A stretch of 6,955 nt of DNA from Dehalococcoidia bacterium. Its GTDB lineage: Bacteria > Chloroflexota > Dehalococcoidia > GIF9 > AB-539-J10. A program made the position numbers and the translations under genes. Where the stretch lies: NCBI GenBank assembly GCA_018399375.1, contig JAGYOV010000050.1:1-6955 (forward strand), given 5' to 3'. Shown here piece by piece: positions 1 through 5,157 of this stretch. Each line of letters opens with the position of its first letter. The first letter of the stretch is position 1. The notes under the pieces were generated by a model. It was given only the letters and a program-made list of their open reading frames with translations. It was not told the DNA's origin and did no database searches.

Positions 1-5
1 CCTCA

Positions 6-2321
6 TTAACCCATAGGTAAACGGTCCTCGGGGATCTCTTCCATATCCTTGTCGTTTTCTTTAGGTAAGATGATTTTCTTGAGGCCTGCGCGATGAGCTG
101 CCAGTACCTTATCCTTGATGCCCCCCACAGGCAATACTTTTCCTCTGAGTGTGATCTCACCAGTCATGCCTGTTTCCCTGTTTGCGGGCCATCCGCTGAG
201 AGCGGATGTTAGAGCCACCGCCATAGCAATGCCTGCGGAAGGGCCATCTTTGGGAATAGCGCCTGAAGGAACGTGAATATGAATGTCAGCTTCCTTGTAG
301 AAGTCCTTTGGTATGGGGGTGATGTATTTGGGGGGTGTTTCTCCTGACCGCGAGGCTAATAACGAGCGCACATAGGTAAAAGCCGCTCGTGCTGATTCCT
401 GCATAACATCACCGAGGTGGCCAGTGAGAATGAGATTTCCTTTTCCTGAGACGGAGCTAGCCTCAATGAAAATTATATTGCCCCCACTTGGTGTCCATGC
501 CAGGCCGTTGGCTACACCGGGTTCGCTAGTTTTTTCTGCCAGCTCGTAGAAGAATTTCTGGGGGCCAAGGTAAATAGAGAGGTCTTTGGGCATGATGGTG
601 GTCTTATCCTTCCTCCCCTCAACTATATACCGGGCTACTTTGCGGGCAATAGTTCCGATTTCTCTTTCAAGGTTTCTTACTCCCGCCTCCCGAGTATATT
701 TGCGAATTATGTCCATTAGGGCTTCATCTTCTATTTCCAGTTGTTCTGTGGTGAGACCGTTCTCTTTTATTTGTCTGGGAATGAGAAAATTTCTAGCGAT
801 GTGAGTTTTTTCATGCTCCGTATATCCTGATAACTCTATTATTTCCATTCTATCTCTTAATGCTGGTGGAATGGGATCGACAATATTGGCTGTAGTGATG
901 AACATTACTTTGGAGAGATCAAAGGGGACATCCAGGTAGTGGTCGGTAAAGGAGAAGTTCTGTTCTGGATCAAGTACCTCCAGCAGAGCAGCAGAAGGAT
1001 CTCCTCTGAAATCTGCTCCCATTTTGTCAACCTCATCTAGCATGAAAAGGGGGTTGTTAGAGCCAGAGCGCTTTAGCCCCTGTATGATTCTACCTGGTAA
1101 AGCTCCTATGTAGGTACGTCGATGTCCTCTTATATCGGCTTCATCCCGAACGCCTCCCAGAGAGATGCGGACGAACTTTTTCCCCAGCGCACGGGCAATG
1201 GATTGTCCCACGGAAGTTTTACCTGTTCCCGGTGGTCCAACAAAGCAAAGGATAGGCCCCTTTGTATCTGGCTTGAGCTTGCGCACCGCTAGATAGTCCA
1301 GGATCCTTTCCTTAACCTTATCCAGATCATAATGATCTTCATTAAGGACGCATGAAGCCTGTGATATATCCAGGTTGTCTTCGGTACTTGTTGCCCAGGG
1401 CAGCCCGACAAGCCATTCAAGATAGGTGCGGGAGACAGTGTATTCGGCTGCTCCTGGTTGCATCTTGGACAAACGATCGAGTTCTCTTTCCGCCTCTTTG
1501 TTTGCTTCAGAAGGTAGCTTTGCCTTGTTGATTTTCTCCCTTAGCTCATTGATTTCCATAGTCCGCTCGTCCGTTTCGCCCAGTTCTTTCTGTATAGACT
1601 TGAGCTGCTCTCGAAGAAAGAAATCGCGTTGGACTTTAGTTAACTCATCCTTGGTCTGGCTTTGAATTTTGCTGCCCAATTCCAAAACTTCAAGTTCATG
1701 GTTAAGGAGAGAAGTCAGTTTTTTAATTCTCTCAGTGACGTTGATAGTTTCTAGAAGATCTTGTCTGTCTTCAAACTTGAGATTGAGGTTCGCGGTAATG
1801 AAGTCTGCCAAGCTCCCAGAGGAGGTTATGTTTAAAGCAGCAATACTCAGGTCATTAGGTAGGTTTGGTTCCATCTCGATTATCTTTTGGAACACTCCCT
1901 TAAGGTTTCTGACGAGAGCCTCGAGTTCTGTTGTTTGAGTTACCTCGTCTTCAATTACCTCGATCTTGGCTTTCAGATATGGTTCAGTTTGAGTGAAATC
2001 TTTTATTCTAATGCGCTTCATTCCCTGTAGAAAGACGCGAATTGAATTATCTGGTAGTTTAAACATGCGCGCAATGAGAACAGCAGTCCCTATTGAGTAA
2101 AGGTCAGTGACTTCTTTGGCGTCCATCTTGGAGGCAAAAAAGCCGATGATCTTATCTCCAGATGTAGCTTCATCTATGAGCTTTATTGCTGTCTCTTCGT
2201 CTATCCCAAGAGGCACAACGAGGGAAGGGTAAATAACTATCCCCTTCTGTGGCAATATGGGCAACTCATCTGGAATGCGAAATTCCCCTGATGGCTGCTC
2301 CTCCTTACTTCTGGGGCTCAC
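6..2321 (-). CDS. lon: ATP-dependent protease Lon (LonA type), C-terminus short
   Basis: Lon is a cytoplasmic AAA+ serine protease that unfolds and degrades damaged and regulatory proteins. With the GTG start at 2321 the product has 771 residues. The N-terminal substrate-binding domain begins near residue 17 (PDELPILPQKG). Walker A (GPPGTGKTS) lies at 362-370, Walker B (FMLDEVDKM) at 426-434, and the sensor-1 region and Arg finger (TTAN, then LRDRME) follow. The protease domain has the catalytic Ser in GPSAG at about residue 695 and the Lys in GGIKDK at about 738, 43 residues apart as in E. coli Lon. An upstream in-frame ATG at 2429 lies inside the Hsp20 gene and lacks a good ribosome-binding site, whereas GTG 2321 has AAGGAG five bases upstream. 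The protein ends EEIPEDRLPMG, followed by tandem stops, about 29 residues before the E. coli end, so the last conserved helix is missing. The identity is certain; the exact start and the integrity of the 3' end are less so. Confidence 0.96.
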   Translation of the reverse strand: MSPRSKEEQPSGEFRIPDELPILPQKGIVIYPSLVVPLGIDEETAIKLIDEATSGDKIIGFFASKMDAKEVTDLYSIGTAVLIARMFKLPDNSIRVFLQGMKRIRIKDFTQTEPYLKAKIEVIEDEVTQTTELEALVRNLKGVFQKIIEMEPNLPNDLSIAALNITSSGSLADFITANLNLKFEDRQDLLETINVTERIKKLTSLLNHELEVLELGSKIQSQTKDELTKVQRDFFLREQLKSIQKELGETDERTMEINELREKINKAKLPSEANKEAERELDRLSKMQPGAAEYTVSRTYLEWLVGLPWATSTEDNLDISQASCVLNEDHYDLDKVKERILDYLAVRKLKPDTKGPILCFVGPPGTGKTSVGQSIARALGKKFVRISLGGVRDEADIRGHRRTYIGALPGRIIQGLKRSGSNNPLFMLDEVDKMGADFRGDPSAALLEVLDPEQNFSFTDHYLDVPFDLSKVMFITTANIVDPIPPALRDRMEIIELSGYTEHEKTHIARNFLIPRQIKENGLTTEQLEIEDEALMDIIRKYTREAGVRNLEREIGTIARKVARYIVEGRKDKTTIMPKDLSIYLGPQKFFYELAEKTSEPGVANGLAWTPSGGNIIFIEASSVSGKGNLILTGHLGDVMQESARAAFTYVRSLLASRSGETPPKYITPIPKDFYKEADIHIHVPSGAIPKDGPSAGIAMAVALTSALSGWPANRETGMTGEITLRGKVLPVGGIKDKVLAAHRAGLKKIILPKENDKDMEEIPEDRLPMG

Positions 2322-2326
2322 TCGCG

Positions 2327-2332
2327 CTCCTT
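2327..2332 (-). promoter_or_regulatory. Ribosome-binding site that sets the Lon start
   Basis: On the minus strand AAGGAG is followed by CGCGA and then GTG (2321-2319). The five-base spacing is good, and this is the best such site near the Lon 5' end. It supports a start 36 codons downstream of the first in-frame ATG and leaves about 67 bases between the Hsp20 stop and the Lon start. Confidence 0.7.
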
Positions 2333-2388
2333 TTTTGGTTTTTTTGCCCCTGATTCTGTTGATTGCGCCTGAAAACCCTTTGATAATT

Positions 2389-2853
2389 TCACTCCTTTTG
2401 TTTGGGCAATACGATTTCCAAAATGCCATTTTCGTAAGAAGCCTCGATTTGTTCTGCGTTTACGGTTGTTGGAAGTGTGACTTCACACTCAAATGGTCCC
2501 CATAGAATTTCCATCTGGTAATAAGTTCGCCTAATTCCTTGTTTTGTATCCTTGCGATCTCCTTTAATGGTGAGTATATTGCGTTCAAATAGTACGTTGA
2601 TCTCCTCTAGCTTTACACCTGCTATCTCGGCAAGGACTACCACTTGCTTATCTGTTTCATATACATCTATGGATGGTAGCCAGGTATGAGGAGAAAATCG
2701 CATAGCAGGCGGTTTGCGACTGCCTGCCCCATCTATCAACCATTCCATTTCACGCTGTATTTTGATGACCCATTTTGGGGGAGGTCCGTCCGTAAGCATA
2801 ATGCTATTTTTCATCTTTTTCATAGGTAGTTTTGGCATATTTATCTTGCTCAC
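2389..2853 (-). CDS. Small heat-shock protein, Hsp20/alpha-crystallin family
   Basis: This is an ATP-independent holdase chaperone that binds unfolding proteins in the cytoplasm. The 154-residue product has a basic N-terminal arm (1-56) and an alpha-crystallin domain from about 58 to 151. The domain opens with WLPSIDVYET and contains AGVKLEEINV, LTIKGDRK and GPFECEVTLP. It closes with the family signature A-x-Y-E-N-G-I-L-E-I-x-L-P-K (138-151). The chain ends three residues later, so the usual C-terminal I-x-I/V tail, which docks neighbouring dimers, is absent; oligomerisation may be limited (inference). The start used is GTG at 2853. Neither it nor the in-frame ATGs at codons 6, 11, 14 and 19 has a convincing ribosome-binding site, so the N-terminus is uncertain. 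It lies directly upstream of lon in the same direction, consistent with a chaperone-protease operon. Confidence 0.93.
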   Translation of the reverse strand: MSKINMPKLPMKKMKNSIMLTDGPPPKWVIKIQREMEWLIDGAGSRKPPAMRFSPHTWLPSIDVYETDKQVVVLAEIAGVKLEEINVLFERNILTIKGDRKDTKQGIRRTYYQMEILWGPFECEVTLPTTVNAEQIEASYENGILEIVLPKQKE

Positions 2854-2954
2854 TGTTGCTTACTGTCGTCTATTTTTAACTCATCCAGGGCTAAAAGGAT
2901 TCAGTATGGCTTTCTCCATAACTTACCTTGCTCCTGCTGCCAGTTTAACAGTAG

Positions 2955-2983
2955 ATTGTTCAGTTGTCGAGTATTCTTTTCAA
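2955..2983 (-). promoter_or_regulatory. Candidate promoter for the Hsp20-lon operon
   Basis: On the minus strand TTGAAA (2983-2978) is followed by a 17-base spacer and AACAAT (2960-2955), about 100 bases before the Hsp20 start. The upstream hexamer overlaps CTTGAA, which resembles the -35 of heat-shock sigma-32 promoters, but no matching CCCCAT-type -10 is present. No CIRCE element (TTAGCACTC-N9-GAGTGCTAA) was found, so HrcA control is not supported by this sequence. The match is moderate and unproven. Confidence 0.3.
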
Positions 2984-3160
2984 GACAAATGAAAGTCTTT
3001 TTGTATGTAGCATGCCTGTGCATAGTGGGCTCTCTCTGTGCTTGCGTCCGAGCTCTCTGGAGATCATGAGACGATATTTTGTAGTATAGTCGTGGAATAA
3101 AAATTGATGATTTCAGTTATTAAGGGATTGACGAAATTTTGAGAAAGTGGCAAAGTGTAA

Positions 3161-3245
3161 TTACTCCAAGTAACCGAGCTTAAGCGGGCGACCATGAAGG
3201 CGGTGGCTGGAAGGAACGAAGTGCAGGTGAGGCTACTTGGAGTAA
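3161..3245 (+). repeat. Perfect 12-bp inverted repeat enclosing 61 bases (structured RNA or element candidate)
   Basis: The arms TTACTCCAAGTA (3161-3172) and TACTTGGAGTAA (3234-3245) are exact reverse complements. After one mismatch the pairing continues inward by two G-C pairs (CC 3174-3175 with GG 3231-3232). The 61-base interior is purine-rich and can form a smaller helix (GCgACC near 3188-3193 with GGTgGC near 3202-3207). A five-T run follows the right arm (3247-3251), so on the plus strand the whole could be a transcribed RNA with a terminator-like end. I did not recognise it as any riboswitch or ribozyme family I know. Alternatives are a MITE-like remnant or a protein recognition site. 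Strand is assigned from the T-run and the downstream plus-strand genes. Confidence 0.6.
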
Positions 3246-3296
3246 ATTTTTAGCTTCTTGTTTTGACTGAACATGCTGCGGGAGAGATGATATCAG

Positions 3297-3539
3297 GTGT
3301 CTGTTGAGATATCTGGGAAGTGGTGGGTGCAGCGTAATGGGGGATGGGGCATGAGAGCTATTTTCCATAGGTATACGGGTGATGAAGAGAAAGTAGAGGT
3401 AAAGGATATCTTTGTGGATGACGATGGAGAACCTAAGATGCTTTTCGTTGGAGAAGATGGCAAAACTGATATTGCACTGATCAACCGCTTCACGGATTGT
3501 GTAAGCGTATGGCAGGGATCCAATGGGCATGTAATTTGA
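3297..3539 (+). CDS. Small protein of unknown function (80 residues)
   Basis: I do not recognise this family. The predicted 80-residue protein starts at GTG 3297, with GGGAG about 12 bases upstream, a slightly long but acceptable spacing. It is acidic overall and rich in aromatic and beta-forming residues: GKWWVQRNGGWGMRAIFHRY near the N-terminus, then alternating charged and hydrophobic segments such as VKDIFVDDDGEPKMLFVG. This suggests a small, mostly beta fold. There is no signal peptide, membrane segment, Cys cluster or recognisable catalytic motif. An in-frame ATG at codon 19 would remove the Trp-rich start. The gene lies between the structured inverted repeat and the RecA-like ATPase, pointing the same way, with 113 bases before the ATPase start. 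Coding status is likely but not certain. Confidence 0.55.
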   Translation: MSVEISGKWWVQRNGGWGMRAIFHRYTGDEEKVEVKDIFVDDDGEPKMLFVGEDGKTDIALINRFTDCVSVWQGSNGHVI

Positions 3540-3643
3540 GATCAATGGGTTATAAGTTATAAATCTAAGCTTGAAATTGGAGGATGAGGGTTCTATATTA
3601 TCTGTAAAATGGCTGTACCGGTGGCGACATCCCTGTAATTTGT

Positions 3644-3650
3644 AAGGAGG
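3644..3650 (+). promoter_or_regulatory. Ribosome-binding site that sets the ATPase start
   Basis: AAGGAGG lies two bases before an ATG at 3653 and eight bases before an ATG at 3659. Two bases is too close for normal initiation and eight is near optimal, so the second ATG is the likelier start and removes two residues from the longest reading frame. Confidence 0.65.
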
Positions 3651-3658
3651 TAATGGCG

Positions 3659-4438
3659 ATGGTGAAATGGCTGGTTGAAGGGTTGATTCCAGAGGAGCAT
3701 GCAGTTCTATTGTTGGGGGAGCGACACGCAGGCAAAGCATGGTTAGCTGAGCAACTGGCTGTTTGTGTTGCTAGCGGCATGAGGTTCTTGGATACATTTC
3801 AGGTATATCAACAACCTGTTATACTGATAGATGAGGACTCGGGAACAGAGAGCTTTAAACGTAGATTTTATCGTATTGCACGGGGTTTGGATGTAGATCT
3901 CGCTGTGATACCGCTCTTGTGTTACTCTCGCTGCGGATTTCTTTTGTGGGAGGATTCTCGAAGGCGGTGGCTTATGGATTTGATAAAGCAGCAAAAAGGG
4001 AAACCTCTGGTGATTATCGATAGTATGGAGAAAGTAATGTCTGGCAAGGCCCCTGGAGATGTAGATGCTGAAGCCGAGGCAGGGGCCTTATGGCACGAGT
4101 TGAGAGATGCCGGGGCAACAGTTATGATGGTTCACCAGATGAGCACGAAGAAGCAAGTTCACATTGAGGATTGGGATGTAACGCACCTAGCTCTCAATAG
4201 TACGATGCTGGTTGAGGGTTGTGACACGGCCCTGGTTGCTTTTCGAGCTCCAACGAAGAGAACGGAGTTTGTCATAAAGCCAGAGGGGAGGAAGGTCAAG
4301 TTAAAAGTTGATCGGCCTTTTTCTGTTGTGTTGCAGGAAAATGAGAAAGAGACTTGGGCCAAACTCGTGCTGGCAGAAGGTTTGGTCGAGTTATCTGGTG
4401 AAGGCGCAAAACGTGTTCTCCCTCAAGTGATTGAGTAA
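3659..4438 (+). CDS. RecA-like P-loop ATPase, RepA/AAA_25 type, with altered Walker A
   Basis: The 259-residue protein has the layout of RepA/AAA_25 RecA-fold ATPases, known as DNA helicases or helicase-like proteins of plasmids, phages and integrated elements. Motifs in order: a Walker A position reading GERHAGKA (20-27); an acidic strand VILIDEDSGTESFKRR (54-69), equivalent to the family's catalytic-Glu segment; Walker B LVIIDSM (117-123); and VMMVHQMSTKK (155-165), like the family motif that often reads hH-x-x-K. The residue after the P-loop Lys is Ala (A27) instead of the usual Thr/Ser that ligates magnesium, so ATP hydrolysis may be weakened or changed (inference). The C-terminal 80 residues (FVIKPEGRKVKLKVDRP) look like a beta extension. 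No primase, initiator or integrase gene is visible nearby. The fold assignment is fairly sure; the biological role is unknown. Confidence 0.8.
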   Translation: MVKWLVEGLIPEEHAVLLLGERHAGKAWLAEQLAVCVASGMRFLDTFQVYQQPVILIDEDSGTESFKRRFYRIARGLDVDLAVIPLLCYSRCGFLLWEDSRRRWLMDLIKQQKGKPLVIIDSMEKVMSGKAPGDVDAEAEAGALWHELRDAGATVMMVHQMSTKKQVHIEDWDVTHLALNSTMLVEGCDTALVAFRAPTKRTEFVIKPEGRKVKLKVDRPFSVVLQENEKETWAKLVLAEGLVELSGEGAKRVLPQVIE

Positions 4439-4537
4439 ACTTCAAAGCTAAAATTTGCTCTGGCCATTGTTTGACTGCCTTTCTCCTGGGGATAAGTTTC
4501 TCCCGGATTTCTGCCGCACTAGGGGAGGTAGTTTGCT

Positions 4538-4612
4538 ATGTTTTATGGTAGGTATATCGAGGCTGAGTACGTTGTGCTTGACATATACAGTTTAACATTA
4601 TACCCTGTATAA
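4538..4612 (+). CDS. Possible 24-residue small protein or leader peptide
   Basis: An ATG at 4538 follows GGGGAGG (4522-4528) by nine bases and opens a frame of 24 codons ending in TAA at 4610-4612. The peptide is rich in Tyr, Leu and Val (MFYGRYIEAEYVVLDIYSL to the end YPV). It overlaps the candidate promoter and palindrome at 4578-4611, so at most one of the two readings may be functional. A CTCCC upstream (near 4498-4502) could pair with the GGGAG of its ribosome-binding site. Only the ribosome-binding site supports it. Confidence 0.22.
   Translation: MFYGRYIEAEYVVLDIYSLTLYPV
4578..4604 (+). promoter_or_regulatory. Candidate promoter for the repeat-protein gene
   Basis: A consensus -35 hexamer TTGACA (4578-4583) is followed at 15 bases by TATACC (4599-4604), or at 17 bases by the poorer TACCCT. 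It lies about 100 bases before the gene at 4705. The -35 is perfect, but the -10 is only a partial match, so the call is tentative. Confidence 0.35.
4584..4611. promoter_or_regulatory. 28-base palindrome, operator candidate
   Basis: TATACAG (4584-4590) and CTGTATA (4605-4611) are exact reverse complements separated by 14 bases. Ten of the 14 positions in each half are symmetric when the centre is included. The element begins directly after the TTGACA hexamer and covers the -10 candidate, the classic placement for a repressor site. No regulator gene is visible in the window. Confidence 0.4.
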
Positions 4613-4637
4613 GGGTTGTTTTATCTTTTATCCCAAT

Positions 4638-4666
4638 ACGGTTTCAGAGCGTGTTGGTAGCTCCGT
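4638..4666 (+). other. Leader hairpin before the micro-ORF
   Basis: ACG (4638-4640) and GAGC (4647-4650) can pair with GCTC (4660-4663) and CGT (4664-4666), giving a seven-pair stem with a six-base bulge and a nine-base loop. It ends five bases before the AGGAGG at 4671 and so could affect access to that ribosome-binding site. The stem is short and may be fortuitous. Confidence 0.25.
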
Positions 4667-4680
4667 AGACAGGAGGAAAT

Positions 4681-4701
4681 ATGAGGATGTTAAGGAGGTA
4701 G
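4681..4701 (+). CDS. Six-codon leader micro-ORF (MRMLRR)
   Basis: AGGAGG (4671-4676) sits four bases before ATG 4681, which opens a frame reading Met-Arg-Met-Leu-Arg-Arg and then TAG. All three Arg codons are AGG. The last two, with the end of the preceding TTA codon, form AAGGAGG (4692-4698), the ribosome-binding site of the next gene, whose ATG at 4705 is only three bases after the TAG. The micro-ORF is also in frame with that gene. Ribosomes on it would cover the downstream initiation site, so it may act as a coupling or attenuating minigene. The alternative is that it arises by chance from two purine-rich ribosome-binding sites in tandem. Confidence 0.4.
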   Translation: MRMLRR

Positions 4702-4704
4702 GAA

Positions 4705-5145
4705 ATGGAATATCCCCTGTTGTCGGATGATCAGCTAAGGATGTTGATGGGCAACGTTATTGAAAATCTGGATGTCGCCAGAATGATAAGAGATGAACAG
4801 CACAAAGCGGATGTTAAATTCATCGAGAAGCAGCGATGGGTGGATGGTTATGGATTTACCTGCCTTAGCCCGAAGGATTGGCAATCTTTGAACGATGGTA
4901 AATCTCTGTTGTCGGAAAAGAAGTTGAAGGCTTTGATAGGCGATTCTAGCGAAAGGATAAAAACTGCTCAGACAATAAGGGATGAACAATTGAAGCGGGA
5001 TATTGAGTGGGTTGAAGAGAATAAGTGGACGGACATCTACGAATATACTTCCCTGGAAGGGAAGTATTGGAGGTTCTTTAAAGAAAGTGAGGTCCTGTTC
5101 AAGAGCGGCGTGAGGGCAGATTTGCGAGAAGTAACTTCAATCTAG
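4705..5145 (+). CDS. Protein of unknown function with two tandem 63-residue repeats
   Basis: I do not recognise the family. The 146-residue product consists of two ungapped copies of one module, residues 4-66 and 67-129, plus a 17-residue tail. About 23 of 63 positions are identical between copies. Shared landmarks are LLS at the start, L-x-x-L-x-G, then IRDEQ-x-K-x-D (28-36 and 91-99), E-x-x-x-W-x-D-x-Y (41-49 and 104-112), T-x-L and K-x-W. The module looks mostly helical in its first two thirds, with many charged residues (predicted by eye), followed by an aromatic segment. There is no signal peptide or membrane segment. The start at ATG 4705 has AAGGAGG six bases upstream. It follows a 266-base leader with a candidate promoter, palindrome and micro-ORF, so it may be regulated separately from the ATPase. 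It meets the lipid-kinase gene tail to tail. A binding or scaffold role is possible but is not shown. Confidence 0.8.
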   Translation: MEYPLLSDDQLRMLMGNVIENLDVARMIRDEQHKADVKFIEKQRWVDGYGFTCLSPKDWQSLNDGKSLLSEKKLKALIGDSSERIKTAQTIRDEQLKRDIEWVEENKWTDIYEYTSLEGKYWRFFKESEVLFKSGVRADLREVTSI

Positions 5146-5157
5146 TTTTTATGCTGG

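Larger units (their letters stand above)
2854..3296. other. 443-base gap between divergent gene blocks
   Basis: This gap separates the minus-strand Hsp20-lon operon from the plus-strand island. It holds the candidate Hsp20 promoter (2955-2983) and the large inverted repeat (3161-3245), which are listed separately. Stretch 2984-3157 shows no gene with a credible ribosome-binding site and no clear regulatory pair. A TTGACG at 3128-3133 has no good -10 partner at 16-18 bases. A 12-codon minus-strand ORF at 2919-2881 lies upstream of Hsp20 but has only a weak ribosome-binding site. No promoter for the plus-strand genes could be assigned with confidence. Confidence 0.6.

Noticed and set aside
2881..2919. 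Minus-strand 12-codon ORF (MEKAILNPFSPG) upstream of Hsp20
   Set aside because: Only a weak AAGG precedes it, and nothing else supports translation.
2714..2992. Plus-strand 92-codon frame overlapping the Hsp20 5' end
   Set aside because: It is antisense to a clear gene, with no ribosome-binding site or recognisable domain.
2854..3000. CIRCE/HrcA operator upstream of Hsp20
   Set aside because: Neither arm (TTAGCACTC or GAGTGCTAA) is present.
2982..3002. Hairpin AAGAC-N8-GTCTT followed by five T on the plus strand, terminator-like
   Set aside because: The stem is only five pairs and mostly A-T, and there is no plus-strand gene upstream for it to end.
3128..3156. TTGACG as -35 of a promoter for the inverted-repeat RNA or the 3297 gene
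   Set aside because: At 16-18 bases downstream the sequence (around CAAAGT) does not resemble a -10 box.
3263..3291. TTGACT-N17-GATGAT as promoter for the 3297 gene
   Set aside because: The transcript would start at or after the GTG and lose the ribosome-binding site.
3609..3638. Nine-codon ORF (MAVPVATSL) just before the ATPase
   Set aside because: It has no ribosome-binding site and its length is within chance.
3180..3740. Long minus-strand open frame of 186 codons across the island
   Set aside because: It is antisense to two better-supported genes and to the structured repeat, and its Pro/Ser/His-rich composition is typical of a shadow frame.
4439..4470. AGCTAAAATTTGCT near-palindrome after the ATPase as a terminator
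   Set aside because: The stem is short and A-T rich, and no T-run follows.
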